This document shows positions 16,925 through 25,014 of a DNA stretch of 43,593 bases, piece by piece; position 1 is the stretch's first letter; each line of letters opens with the position of its first letter. Origin of the DNA: a virus; the IMG/VR virus record IMGVR_UViG_3300023106_000016, positions 1 to 43,593 of that record; one strand, given 5' to 3'. The notes beneath the pieces are model-generated. The model saw only the letters and a program-made list of their open reading frames with translations, did not search any database and was not told where the DNA came from. The translations under genes were made by a program, and so were the position numbers.

Positions 16925-17971
16925 TTAAGATGTAGGGCAAGCACCACAAACAAATTCAAGTACGCCTGTATTTCCGTTACAAGCTTCAGCCCCATTAAAG
17001 AAGTCGTAGTTTGCTACAACTGTTACGGTGTGTTTTTCGTAAGGACCTGAACAGATGGATTCGGTATACACATCATAAACTAATCCTGGGATGTTTTTTG
17101 ATGGCATTGCAAATTTCCATTTACCGGCACCATGTTCTAATGGACGCTCCATGCTGCCTTTTCCATCCCATAAAGAATATGAAGAAAACGCTACCGATCC
17201 TCTGTCAATAAGGAATGTTTTTTTCTGAGAAGGGTTAACGATTGCCATGTTGACCATGTCTTCGTAATACTTCAATTTATTAAACAATGAGATCCCGGCT
17301 TTACCATCTGCATTTGCAGCATTTGCTTCTGCAAGCATCCATTGGTTATACAAATTGTCTCCATCCAATAAGAATGGATTTGTAAATTTATTAATGCGTG
17401 ATACTTGCAAGAAGTAAGGCATAATTTGAGGCGTCCAGAAAGATGGTTCGATGTAAGTTTGAGCCCAAGTTAAACCTGGTCCAGGACACCCTACGCCACC
17501 GTGAAATGCATTTAAAGAAGAGAAAGAGTCTACTTTAGCAATAGCAGTTTGAGCGATCTTCTCATCCAAAGCTTTCATTGTTTTAAGTAAATTATCCGCA
17601 AATACTTCGTTTGCATTTAAATTGCTGTTGGTATATAAAGCCTCATTAACAACAAATGAACCATGAGCGCACCCAGTGATTTCATAATCTTTACATGCAG
17701 CATCAGCTTCAGCGCCTGTTAATGCACAAAGATCAATTGGCGTAGTTGTACAATCGCCTACGGTTACGTTACAAAGCTTATTCCAATAAATAGTAGCTTT
17801 ACGCACTTTATTGTTTTCGTCTTTTAAAACGATACGGGCGGTTGAGTTTTCAATAATGGCCTTAGCTGCGTTTACTTCCGCAACGTAATCCTGTTTTTTA
17901 GCTGAATCAGCGAAAAGCGATTCGGCGCTGTACTTGGTGGCCAATAATGAGGCGCATGTTAAAGTAGGCAT
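16925..17971 (-). CDS. Major capsid protein
   Basis: 348 residues, downstream of a scaffold-like gene and followed by a strong terminator, the usual pattern for the most abundant virion protein. The body shows capsid-like features (helical N-arm to about residue 60, LNANEVFADNLLKTMKALDEK, then YIEPSFWTPQIMPYFLQVSRI and FNKLKYYEDMVNMAIVNPSQK). It is unusually rich in cysteine (at least eleven, for example in LCNVTVGDC, CKDYEITGCAHG, EFVCGACPTS at the C-terminus). Disulfides or metal cross-links in the mature shell are possible. Identification by context and length; HK97 fold assumed. Confidence 0.8.
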   Translation of the reverse strand: MPTLTCASLLATKYSAESLFADSAKKQDYVAEVNAAKAIIENSTARIVLKDENNKVRKATIYWNKLCNVTVGDCTTTPIDLCALTGAEADAACKDYEITGCAHGSFVVNEALYTNSNLNANEVFADNLLKTMKALDEKIAQTAIAKVDSFSSLNAFHGGVGCPGPGLTWAQTYIEPSFWTPQIMPYFLQVSRINKFTNPFLLDGDNLYNQWMLAEANAANADGKAGISLFNKLKYYEDMVNMAIVNPSQKKTFLIDRGSVAFSSYSLWDGKGSMERPLEHGAGKWKFAMPSKNIPGLVYDVYTESICSGPYEKHTVTVVANYDFFNGAEACNGNTGVLEFVCGACPTS

Positions 17972-17995
17972 TTTATTTTTTGGTTTAGGTTGGTT

Positions 17996-18934
17996 TTACA
18001 TTTTGTTTTGACCATTCCACTCTTTTGTAATTGCCATTTTAGTATTATCATCTTTCGCTTCACCCATCAATTTCATATACTCATCCTGGTTTGTTGGAAC
18101 TGGTCCTGTATAAACTTTATTACCATCACTCTTATTACCAGTAGCGTCGTTGTTATTACCTGCTGACTGCCTCTGAGTACCCTCTTTGAAATCCCAAACG
18201 TCGGAAGCTTTAGCCTTAACGATTTCCTTAAAGTCAATCATGTTTCCATGTGCATCTTCAAGTAATTTTCCGTTTTTGCTTACAAGCGTCTTACCATCTT
18301 TAATTTCAAATTCGTACTCAGATCCAAGTTCATTAAGTAATTTTTCGATTTGAATATCTGCCTTTAATTTACCTTCGGCGTTTTTACCTTCTGGCAAAAT
18401 AGGATTCAATTCTCTTACTATGTCCTTAGCTGTTGATGTGACGGTTTTAAAGATCGATTCTTTTTTAATTTTTGTTTCAAGTTCAGTAAACTTTCCGGAT
18501 TCAGCCGCAATAGCTTCTTCTTTTTCTTTCTTCAATCGTTCAACTGTAGATAAATAAAATGATGACCTTTTTACTTTTTCTTCGTCTAATTCAGCACCAT
18601 CTGTAGATACTTTACTTTTAACAACTGATTCAATTAAGCTTACTCCTTTTTCGTCTGATGAAATACCGAATTTTGCTTTTACTTCGCTTTCAAACTTTTC
18701 AAGAACTTCTACCTGGGCTTTCTTATATCCTTTGTCGTGTGCCTTTGTTTCAGCATCCTTAAAGGTTTTAACCCTGTCAGCGTCTTTTTGAAGTAGTGTT
18801 GTAATTGCACTTTCTTTTAAATCAGCAGATCCATCCTCTTTAGTATTAAACAGAAGTGAGGCTGCTTCTGATGCCGGTGTCCCTAATGTTTTAGAAACGA
18901 AATCGGTTACTAAATCTTTTTCTTCTTTTGTCAT
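17996..18934 (-). CDS. Capsid scaffolding protein
   Basis: 312 residues, highly charged and helical (Lys, Glu and Asp rich) with coiled-coil stretches at about 48-100 and 125-160. No cysteines, in contrast to the capsid protein. The C-terminus is basic/polar (KEWNGQNKM), and a glycine/asparagine-rich linker (GNNNDATGNKSDGNK) lies near residue 265. It directly precedes the major capsid gene, the canonical scaffold position. No protease motif seen. Assignment by composition and synteny is fairly secure. Confidence 0.75.
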   Translation of the reverse strand: MTKEEKDLVTDFVSKTLGTPASEAASLLFNTKEDGSADLKESAITTLLQKDADRVKTFKDAETKAHDKGYKKAQVEVLEKFESEVKAKFGISSDEKGVSLIESVVKSKVSTDGAELDEEKVKRSSFYLSTVERLKKEKEEAIAAESGKFTELETKIKKESIFKTVTSTAKDIVRELNPILPEGKNAEGKLKADIQIEKLLNELGSEYEFEIKDGKTLVSKNGKLLEDAHGNMIDFKEIVKAKASDVWDFKEGTQRQSAGNNNDATGNKSDGNKVYTGPVPTNQDEYMKLMGEAKDDNTKMAITKEWNGQNKM

Positions 18935-18991
18935 AATTCATACGGCTATCCCGTCAGCTTTTTATTAAACATCCGGACTATTCCGGCTTAG

Positions 18992-19064
18992 TAGCGTGTA
19001 ATGGATTCGAACCATTGACCTATTGGGTATGAACCAATTGAGCTGACCACTGCTCTAACACGCA
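18992..19064 (-). tRNA. tRNA with CAU anticodon (Met or lysidine-Ile)
   Basis: A full cloverleaf is readable on the minus strand. Acceptor stem TGCGTGT with ACACGCT has six pairs plus a T1-T72 mismatch; then T8-A9; D arm GAGC/GCTC with loop AGTGGTCA; anticodon arm ATTGG/CCAAT with loop TTCATAC (anticodon CAT); variable loop AGGTC; T arm AATGG/CCATT with loop TTCGAAT; discriminator A. 73 nt, CCA not encoded. The unpaired 1-72 position recalls initiator tRNAs, but the anticodon stem lacks the three G-C pairs of initiators, so elongator Met or Ile2 (CAU converted to lysidine-AU) are alternatives. It lies between head genes and is co-transcribed with them. A short hairpin (18973-18986) follows. 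Confidence 0.85.
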
Positions 19065-19070
19065 ATTTAT

Positions 19071-19265
19071 TTATTGAACAGGCGGTTTTTCCTGTTTAGG
19101 TTTTTCTTCCTTAATTGGAGTAACGTTTTCAGTAACCTGTTTTTTTGCAGGGTTATCTTCTTTGTTTAAGATTTTATAAGATCTTTTTTGATCTTCAGAG
19201 AATAAATCGAAATCCTTTTTAGGCATTTCAATTTCTTTATTATTGGATAAAACTTTAAGTAACAT
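19071..19265 (-). CDS. Small Lys/Glu/Pro-rich protein of the head region
   Basis: 64 residues (MLLKVLSNNKEIEMPKKDF at the start). Residues 35-64 are low-complexity Lys, Glu, Pro and Gln and probably disordered. It overlaps the previous gene by one base and is followed by the tRNA. A short N-terminal KVLSNNKEIEMPKKDFDLFSE-like segment resembles edge-strand binding modules of small head proteins, but I do not recognise it. Likely a capsid-associated or decoration protein from its position. Confidence 0.55.
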   Translation of the reverse strand: MLLKVLSNNKEIEMPKKDFDLFSEDQKRSYKILNKEDNPAKKQVTENVTPIKEEKPKQEKPPVQ

Positions 19266-19651
19266 TAAATACCAAATTTATTTTTTAATGTGGCAATATC
19301 GCCTTTTAAATGATCCTTTAAAACAATTCCCAACTCAGCATCTGTTGATGCGTTAGAATAAGGCACTTCATCCATATCTAAAAAATCCTTTACTTTAGAA
19401 GATGGGATTTCTTTTTCAACAATAGATAAGAACTCAGCATCTGTTGATTTTGAATCTTCAATTACGATGTTCTTTGTGGTTTGTTTCTTTGGCTTTTCAA
19501 CTTTTTCAGCCTGGCCTGTACTAGGCTTGTTTGAAATGTCAGAGGTCTGAATAGAATCTTTTTCGATCCATCCATTTTTATCTTTACCCATCATCTGCCA
19601 TGATTCAGGGCTAAATGACTTATAAATTCCGTTTTTAACTGCAATAATCAT
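19265..19651 (-). CDS. Head-region protein, possible small capsid-associated protein
   Basis: 128 residues with three parts: a start MIIAVKNGIYKSFSPESW, a disordered charged middle (residues 35-75, rich in Lys, Thr and Ser), and a helical C-terminal domain (VKDFLDMDEVPYSN..., DHLKGDIATLKNKFGI). Its ATG is only 4 bases from a TATTTTTG box (19656-19663), so the mRNA may be nearly leaderless. It is the first gene of the head-gene block on the left arm of the divergent promoter region at 19652-19720. Unknown function. Confidence 0.55.
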   Translation of the reverse strand: MIIAVKNGIYKSFSPESWQMMGKDKNGWIEKDSIQTSDISNKPSTGQAEKVEKPKKQTTKNIVIEDSKSTDAEFLSIVEKEIPSSKVKDFLDMDEVPYSNASTDAELGIVLKDHLKGDIATLKNKFGI

Positions 19652-19655
19652 GACC

Positions 19656-19663
19656 CAAAAATA
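19656..19663 (-). promoter_or_regulatory. -7 box of the leftward divergent promoter
   Basis: Minus-strand TATTTTTG fits TAnnTTTG and ends 4 bases before the ATG at 19651. No TTG at the -33 distance. It faces away from the plus-strand promoter at 19709-19716; operator O2 lies between. Confidence 0.4.
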
Positions 19664-19683
19664 TTAATTAATGGGTTGAAATA

Positions 19684-19702
19684 TTTACGCATGTTGCGTA
19701 AA
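19684..19702. promoter_or_regulatory. Palindromic operator O2 (TTTACGCA-TGT-TGCGTAAA)
   Basis: Perfect 8-bp inverted repeat with a 3-base centre, placed between two divergent -7 boxes, 6 bases upstream of the rightward one (19709-19716). It shares the ACGCA-N3-TGCGT core with O1 (7437-7453) and O3 (26255-26275). Position fits a repressor or activator controlling the plus-strand pair and perhaps the leftward head genes. Confidence 0.65.
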
Positions 19703-19708
19703 AAATTG

Positions 19709-19716
19709 TATATTTG
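19709..19716 (+). promoter_or_regulatory. Rightward promoter -7 box TATATTTG, leaderless start
   Basis: TATATTTG ends 4 bases before the ATG at 19721, so the transcript would start at or next to the initiation codon. It is the only plus-strand promoter that I can support. The -33 area is occupied by operator O2. Confidence 0.6.
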
Positions 19717-19720
19717 GAGT

Positions 19721-20083
19721 ATGAAAGCAAATGAATTAAGAATAGGGAATTTAGTTTTTTTAAACGGCGAATTGTATCAAATGACCATACAGACATTTGA
19801 AGACATTGGACAAAGTGAATATGATGAAGAAGATTTTACTCCAATACCATTAACTGAAAAGTGGTTGACTGATTTTGGGTTTGAATTTTCTAAATCAGTA
19901 TGGTTCTATTTAGAAAACTGTCCATATGAGTTAACGGGAGGAATTTTCACGCTTAGACTAAAGGGCCTACAGGATTTTTACTTCTTTTTAGACTTAGAGA
20001 TCGGTTGTAAAATTAAATATGTCCACCAGCTCCAAAACCTCTACTTTTCTTTTACAGGTGTGGAATTAACGCTAAAAAAATAA
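19721..20083 (+). CDS. LRIGN/PIPLTE-family phage protein (plus-strand moron)
   Basis: 120 residues from the ATG at 19721 (MKANELRIGNLVF); an in-frame ATG further upstream (19676) would lie before the promoter and is rejected. Motifs ELRIGN, PIPLTEKWLTDFGF and KYVHQLQNLYFSFTG are shared with the minus-strand protein at 41183-41653, so the two are paralogues within one genome. This family is very common in Bacteroidota phages and prophages, without known function to my knowledge. With 20088-20273 it is one of only two plus-strand genes, behind a palindromic operator, which suggests expression out of phase with the surrounding late genes. Confidence 0.75.
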   Translation: MKANELRIGNLVFLNGELYQMTIQTFEDIGQSEYDEEDFTPIPLTEKWLTDFGFEFSKSVWFYLENCPYELTGGIFTLRLKGLQDFYFFLDLEIGCKIKYVHQLQNLYFSFTGVELTLKK

Positions 20084-20087
20084 TGTT

Positions 20088-20273
20088 ATGAAAAATAGAT
20101 TTTTATTATTTGGATTTGATGATTATCAAGCATTAGGAGGATGGAACGACCATATTGGATCTTACGATACTTTGAAAGAGGCTATTAAAGAAGCTAAAGA
20201 ATATGGTAAGTCATTTGATAATTACCATATTGTTGATATTAAACGAAATCAAGTAGTTTTGTATAGTATTTAA
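20088..20273 (+). CDS. Small FGFDDYxxxGGWND-family protein
   Basis: 61 residues, MKNRFLLFGFDDYQALGGWNDHIG followed by a helix (TLKEAIKEAKEYGKSFDN) and YHIVDIKRNQVV. Small proteins with FGYDDYxxxGGWND...HIVD are widespread in phages and bacterial genomes, function unknown. It starts 4 bases after the previous stop and is surely co-transcribed with it. The unit ends convergent with the MuF-like gene: its stop (20273) and the opposing stop (20298) are 25 bases apart. Confidence 0.75.
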   Translation: MKNRFLLFGFDDYQALGGWNDHIGSYDTLKEAIKEAKEYGKSFDNYHIVDIKRNQVVLYSI

Positions 20274-20297
20274 ATAAAATGGGCTTATCAGGAAGAT

Positions 20298-21161
20298 TTA
20301 CTTCCTCCTACTTAGTAATATCTTAGCTACATCAGCCGTAATCCAGTCAGCCGTGTGCCTACACCCGTAACCTCCCATGTCCGTTATAGGATCATACGGC
20401 TTACCGCCGTACATCTTCTTAATAAATGCTGAGTCTTTCCATTTATCAGCCTGTGACCTGGTAAATATTTTCCTGTTTTTATCTATACAAAATGAACGGG
20501 ATGTATTTATAAGCCCACCACCATATATGAAGTGATCTAAATCTAATTCATCGGCATATATCAATGAATTATTCCGATCAATATGCATTATAATGTCCTG
20601 GCTAGTGGTTCTATAATAACGCTCAAGACTTCCAGATTGTTCTTTATTACCAACAATAAATTCCTTAATATCGTTTTGTAATTTGTTAACATCAGCATTA
20701 CCTGCCACAATCTTATTAACAGCCTTTACAAAATCATTCTGCGCTTTCTTGCTTCCTAAAACTTTATCAGTGAATCCGTTTTTAATAATCTTACCAGAAT
20801 CAGTGACGCCTAACCTATTTGATACGGCTTGTTTGGTTTTTTCAGCGATATCCTTAAGGCTTGATGGTGGTACCATCGTTCCAAAGTATGCTTGATTAAG
20901 GTCAGTTACTTTTAAAGAAGCCTCAAACGTATACCTCATTACATCAGGAAATTGTGACGTATAAGATTTTTTGAATTTCGTAAATATTGTATTCAGGGAA
21001 TATGGCCGTCCAAGTTTCTTCTTATTTGCTATTTCTAAAAGATCTGGTAAAATCAAATCATAAATATTACCCTGTATAATGGATAATTTACGAATGATAT
21101 TGTCTTCCTCTTTTAGGATTAGAGCTGATTTCTTAGCAGATATTTGGTTACGTGTTGGCAT
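20298..21161 (-). CDS. Phage head morphogenesis protein (Mu gpF/SPP1 gp7-like)
   Basis: 287 residues. The C-terminal region (about 218-275) shows the MuF signature: SRSFCIDKNRKIFTR...W followed by YDPITDMGGYGCRHTADW, with the conserved Cys-Arg-His. N-terminal 180 residues are helical. It follows the portal gene with a one-base overlap, the usual portal-MuF order. Such proteins are minor head components that enter with the portal and can be ejected with DNA. No toxin or ADP-ribosyltransferase domain is fused here. Confidence 0.8.
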   Translation of the reverse strand: MPTRNQISAKKSALILKEEDNIIRKLSIIQGNIYDLILPDLLEIANKKKLGRPYSLNTIFTKFKKSYTSQFPDVMRYTFEASLKVTDLNQAYFGTMVPPSSLKDIAEKTKQAVSNRLGVTDSGKIIKNGFTDKVLGSKKAQNDFVKAVNKIVAGNADVNKLQNDIKEFIVGNKEQSGSLERYYRTTSQDIIMHIDRNNSLIYADELDLDHFIYGGGLINTSRSFCIDKNRKIFTRSQADKWKDSAFIKKMYGGKPYDPITDMGGYGCRHTADWITADVAKILLSRRK

Positions 21162-22990
21162 TAAATGACTGGAAATGTATTGTTTTCAGTGCCAGCACCA
21201 AAATCGTTTGGTGTAGACTCATCGTTTATTTCAAGTATAAGATCATTTACTTTAGTCTTAACTATCTCAGCCTGTTTATTACCTTCCATCCTGTAGAAGT
21301 TAACTGATTCAGTAATGTACTCAGCTTCTATTTGATCGAATATATAATCAAAGTTAGCGTAAAGAACTTTATTGTATTTGGTTGTTATGTCGTTTAGGAT
21401 GATGTTATTTATTTCTTCCACAGATTTACCATTGAAGGGATAGAACCTTGTTTTGACTTTTATTTTCATAAGTTCATCCGGCTTATCAATATAAAGTTTA
21501 TCTGTTATATCCTTATTTATTTCTGATTTTACGTATGATTCAGCCCCTGATTTATTAGCAACATCAAGATCACTAAGAAGCATACTAACAGTTTTCATCT
21601 TAAAGTCCTTATAAAATGAATGATGCACATCAATACCAGTTCCAAGATCGATAAATGAAGCAATCATAGTAACGATGTGCTTGTAAACATCGCTGTAGTG
21701 ATCCGCAAAAGGTTTTAATGTATCATAAACGCTTTCTAAGTCGATGTTCTTTTCAGTTGCTGTAGATGTTACGTTATCAGATGAATATAACTCAGATGTA
21801 TAAACGGCTTTCATTGCCAACTGAGGCAACTCATATAATGCTAATTTCTTTTGATATTCCAATAAATCGAGTGCTGGTCCTTTGTAGCTGATATAGTTTT
21901 CTAAACTAACCATATCTTTCGTATCCTTAGGTAAACGAACCCTGATTATATCAGCTGCTGAAGTGTGGGTCTTCCATCCAGATCCTTTACAAACTGGACA
22001 AAAATTATTGGTTGTAGTTATTTTTCCTTTGTTACACATGATGCCCTTTTCAAAATCCCCAGGGCACACTTCATCATATTGAATCTTTTGAGGGAAAGTG
22101 TGTAAGCAATTTGTAAGATCAAACTCCGAAACTGTTTTAATAGACTTTTCAAAGAAAGGCATAGCTGCATGAATCATTGGTACACATGTCCTACCTCTTG
22201 TTGTAAGGTCTCTGTTAGAACCTATACGAATAGCTGGTATTTCACCACCTAAATGATCCAAGGTAGTGATAAGATGAGCCTCCTTAATATCAGTTTGTTT
22301 ATCATCAGTGTATATCAATAGCCACTCCTGATTAGTCAATAAGGCTTCTGAATAAGAATAATATGACTCTTTAGTGTAGTACTCTCCGGTGATTACCTGG
22401 TCCTGCAAGTATATCGCATGTTTATCGTTTTTAACAATAAGGAACTGAAGTTCATTGTTTATGTAAAGATAGTTTATAGCCTCCTTTGAGTTAACCTCAT
22501 ATGGATAAGGTGACGCTTTTACTTTAGGGTTATTAGGGTCTACTGACTCTTTAAATTCCACTACAATAAAGGTGTTTGGATCTGAGCAATCCAATTCAAC
22601 CATTCGTGTATTTAGATAGGACTCTACAGATTTTTTACCAAAGAATTTATTAGTAGCTTTTGAAAGGGTTAAAGCCTTTTCTTCCGTTGATTTCTTATCT
22701 TCCCATGTAATGTGCTTAGATGCATGTGATCGGCCTACCTTATACATTGGTGATGCCAATGCGTTAACTATAGCCCCAGTAGTAACTTGAGTTAGATTAA
22801 CCCTTTGAGCAAATAGAGCCTCATCTTCCCTGGGAGTAAAACGCCTTAGTAATGATTGAACATCTTCACCAGTAGTGTACCTGGTATACATGTCAGCTAT
22901 TTTATTTACTCGGTCATAATCCCGGTGTCTTAAATTAAATTGTATAGTGTCCTTAAGGACCTTTTTACCTTGGTCTAATGTGTATGGCAT
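21161..22990 (-). CDS. Portal protein with inserted zinc ribbon
   Basis: 609 residues between terminase and MuF genes. N-terminal helices (KIADMYTRYTTGEDVQSLLRRF) lead to the portal core (VTTGAIVNALASPMYKVG). A four-cysteine motif (C309, C319, C331, C334: CPGDFEKGIMC...FCPVCKGSGW) forms a probable zinc ribbon inserted before the region KDTKDMVSLENYISYKGPALD. The C-terminal helical tail contains NIILNDITTKYNKVLY and ends in a disordered stretch. The portal forms the dodecameric DNA channel at one capsid vertex. The zinc ribbon is not a general portal feature. Confidence 0.85.
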   Translation of the reverse strand: MPYTLDQGKKVLKDTIQFNLRHRDYDRVNKIADMYTRYTTGEDVQSLLRRFTPREDEALFAQRVNLTQVTTGAIVNALASPMYKVGRSHASKHITWEDKKSTEEKALTLSKATNKFFGKKSVESYLNTRMVELDCSDPNTFIVVEFKESVDPNNPKVKASPYPYEVNSKEAINYLYINNELQFLIVKNDKHAIYLQDQVITGEYYTKESYYSYSEALLTNQEWLLIYTDDKQTDIKEAHLITTLDHLGGEIPAIRIGSNRDLTTRGRTCVPMIHAAMPFFEKSIKTVSEFDLTNCLHTFPQKIQYDEVCPGDFEKGIMCNKGKITTTNNFCPVCKGSGWKTHTSAADIIRVRLPKDTKDMVSLENYISYKGPALDLLEYQKKLALYELPQLAMKAVYTSELYSSDNVTSTATEKNIDLESVYDTLKPFADHYSDVYKHIVTMIASFIDLGTGIDVHHSFYKDFKMKTVSMLLSDLDVANKSGAESYVKSEINKDITDKLYIDKPDELMKIKVKTRFYPFNGKSVEEINNIILNDITTKYNKVLYANFDYIFDQIEAEYITESVNFYRMEGNKQAEIVKTKVNDLILEINDESTPNDFGAGTENNTFPVI

Positions 22991-22991
22991 G

Positions 22992-23204
22992 TTAATATTG
23001 GCCTTTAGTTAAATTATATGTTCTTTCGAAGTGTCTTATTTGCCTTGGCGATCCTTCATTCCTTGCATATTTAATTGCAGTTAATGCATGATTCACATCA
23101 ACTAATCCGTTACGAGAATTTAGTTCTATGTATTGCTCAGGCGTTATGTCTGCCTTTGATACTCGGCAAAGTTCTATTAATTGTTCTTCTGTTAAATTTT
23201 TCAT
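22992..23204 (-). CDS. Small helical protein between terminase and portal
   Basis: 70 residues (MKNLTEEQLIELCRVSKADI...). Two or three helices: EEQLIELCRV, PEQYIELNSR, VNHALTAIKYARN. The C-terminus is basic (SPRQIRHFERTYNLTKGQY). It ends 1 base before the portal start, so expression is coupled to packaging genes. Not recognised; a portal chaperone or packaging accessory is a guess. Confidence 0.6.
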   Translation of the reverse strand: MKNLTEEQLIELCRVSKADITPEQYIELNSRNGLVDVNHALTAIKYARNEGSPRQIRHFERTYNLTKGQY

Positions 23205-23207
23205 CTA

Positions 23208-23459
23208 TTATTCGCTTAAAAGTGTGTATGTAGTTTCTTCTGATGTCTGGTAATTTACCAATCCTGGTTTTTGTTTTTCTGATTCATCAATATCAAATTC
23301 AATTCTATGAAGCCAGCATGTGGTTGCAATACCCGCATGGAAATAGCTTATTTCATAGGTTATATTTTCGGCTCTAATGCATGTGGCGGTGATCAAAGCT
23401 TTTACCTGGCCAATTTTAGTTATTACGGGTGTCCCAAATTTTACTATTTGTAGGCTCAT
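23208..23459 (-). CDS. Small beta-rich protein of the packaging module
   Basis: 83 residues, beta-strand pattern (LQIVKFGTPVITKIGQVKALITATCIRA, ITYEISYFHAGIATTCWLHRIEFDI). Its start overlaps the large-terminase stop by 4 bases. The FHAG...CWLHRxEFD pattern recurs next to terminases in Bacteroidota phages, to my recollection, but I know no function. Confidence 0.6.
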   Translation of the reverse strand: MSLQIVKFGTPVITKIGQVKALITATCIRAENITYEISYFHAGIATTCWLHRIEFDIDESEKQKPGLVNYQTSEETTYTLLSE

Positions 23460-24919
23460 AAATTAAAATATTGTTCAAATGCGGAAATGAAAAAGTATTC
23501 AACCATATCGGCTAAATGCCCGTACTTCTCATTACCATCTTTGTCTTTTGCTTTGTTCTTTTTTCCATCAGGACCTTCCTTAAGAAATTCGCAATCCGCA
23601 ATAAATTTAATACATTTTGGCGATATAGTGAAATCAATTGGTAAAGAACCGTAAAATACCTTATTCATAAACTCCTTACGAAGGACTACCCTATCGTTTA
23701 CTATTACCCTATCTGATGATTCCCCAATGTATTTAAAGAAGATTCGCCTGATCACATCATAATCGTTTTCAATAGAGTTGGTCCGCTTATTATTACCTGA
23801 ATAATCCCCGTAATAAATCATACCGTTAACTAAATCATGTGAATGAAGGGCTATAATAGCGTTTGATAAGTGTTCAGTCGTGTTCTCTGGAGGATCTAAA
23901 CACACCTCATCCATCATGTGGACATGCCAACGATTAACGTCTGACTTCCACCACATTTTAAATAATCCTGATGTAATATAAGGTCCCCTGTTAAAGTCAA
24001 ATCCAACGTGGGCAATTAGTTTTTCTGGAACATCTACCTCTTTAACATGCTTCATCCTGTCAAACTGATTGAAGTATTCGTTACCGGACTTAGCTAATGG
24101 AGACCCATATACAAGCATGTTTATTCGGTGTGGATTATGTGAATTAGGATCTATTAACTTGCTTTGAATGTACCCAGCCGGTAGATTGTCTTCATTATGG
24201 TAGGTAGAAGATATTACCACCAATTTATCGCCTATACGCTTCCTAAAGTAATCATCATTACCGAATATTCGTGAGTTTATTTCTTCAAAGTATTTAGGGA
24301 AATTAAACCACTCGCTTATCCAGTCTGTTTTTGCTGGAGACGTATAAATACTTAATGGATTAAATCCGGAAACGCCATCTTCTTTGATTGTGGTAATCTC
24401 ACCTTTTTTATCCAGCCACATTCCGGTTTGCCTTAAACGGGCCATGATAACCTCTTTTACGGCTTCCTCAGGAGTATCTTTCGTTTCATCAAGATCAGCA
24501 TGTCCAATCTCTATGCCATCAATAGCCTGGTAATTTTCGAGTGATGCGGTAAATATTAGCTTACCGTTACAAAAACTAATGGTATTGTGGTAGCTTTCTA
24601 ATCGCTCACCAATAATAGTGAATGATTCGGGCGGCTGAATGTTGACCACATAATGAACATTCCTTATAAGACCTATAGATGCCCAAAACTTAAACACGCC
24701 AACAAGTGTTGACTTACTTAATTGTGAATAGGTATTAGCGCCAATGAAACCCCTTACATGCGGATATTTAACTGCATATATAGCATTCTTAGCGCCAATA
24801 ATAAATGTTTTACCACTACCAACACCAGCATGAAATAGATTTACCTGTGCTGTACTCAACATTATCTCAAGTTGAGGCCTAGAGAACGTTAACTCAATTA
24901 TCTTATGTTCAATGGTCAT
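23456..24919 (-). CDS. terL: Terminase large subunit
   Basis: 487 residues with both domains intact. ATPase: Walker A GVGSGKT (residues 32-38), Walker B HADLDET with catalytic E145, and a coupling region around IYTSPAKTDW (191-200). Nuclease (RNase H-like): D308 in VGFDFN, D372 in YGDYSG and D471 in GHLADMVEYFF. It drives DNA into the prohead through the portal and cuts concatemers. The start overlaps the stop of a tiny membrane protein (24916-25014) by ATGA. The small subunit lies four genes upstream, so the two terminase genes are separated. Confidence 0.95.
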   Translation of the reverse strand: MTIEHKIIELTFSRPQLEIMLSTAQVNLFHAGVGSGKTFIIGAKNAIYAVKYPHVRGFIGANTYSQLSKSTLVGVFKFWASIGLIRNVHYVVNIQPPESFTIIGERLESYHNTISFCNGKLIFTASLENYQAIDGIEIGHADLDETKDTPEEAVKEVIMARLRQTGMWLDKKGEITTIKEDGVSGFNPLSIYTSPAKTDWISEWFNFPKYFEEINSRIFGNDDYFRKRIGDKLVVISSTYHNEDNLPAGYIQSKLIDPNSHNPHRINMLVYGSPLAKSGNEYFNQFDRMKHVKEVDVPEKLIAHVGFDFNRGPYITSGLFKMWWKSDVNRWHVHMMDEVCLDPPENTTEHLSNAIIALHSHDLVNGMIYYGDYSGNNKRTNSIENDYDVIRRIFFKYIGESSDRVIVNDRVVLRKEFMNKVFYGSLPIDFTISPKCIKFIADCEFLKEGPDGKKNKAKDKDGNEKYGHLADMVEYFFISAFEQYFNL

Positions 24920-25014
24920 GCCAATGGCGGCTCCTCATCATCAATAAAATATGAAACAATAAGAGCTGTTATGCAAAAAGATAAAATAATATATGATGCT
25001 ATATTTGCCAACAT
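24916..25014 (-). CDS. Tiny single-pass membrane protein (32 aa)
   Basis: An ATG at 25014 directly follows the TAA of the preceding gene (TAAATG), and the stop TGA overlaps the terminase ATG (ATGA). The product opens MLANIASYIILSFCITALIVSY and ends FIDDEEPPLA: one membrane helix plus a short acidic, proline-containing tail. The tight coupling on both sides makes it a credible gene despite its size. No function known. It is one of at least three such miniproteins in this genome (see 38384 and 41067). Confidence 0.65.
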   Translation of the reverse strand: MLANIASYIILSFCITALIVSYFIDDEEPPLA

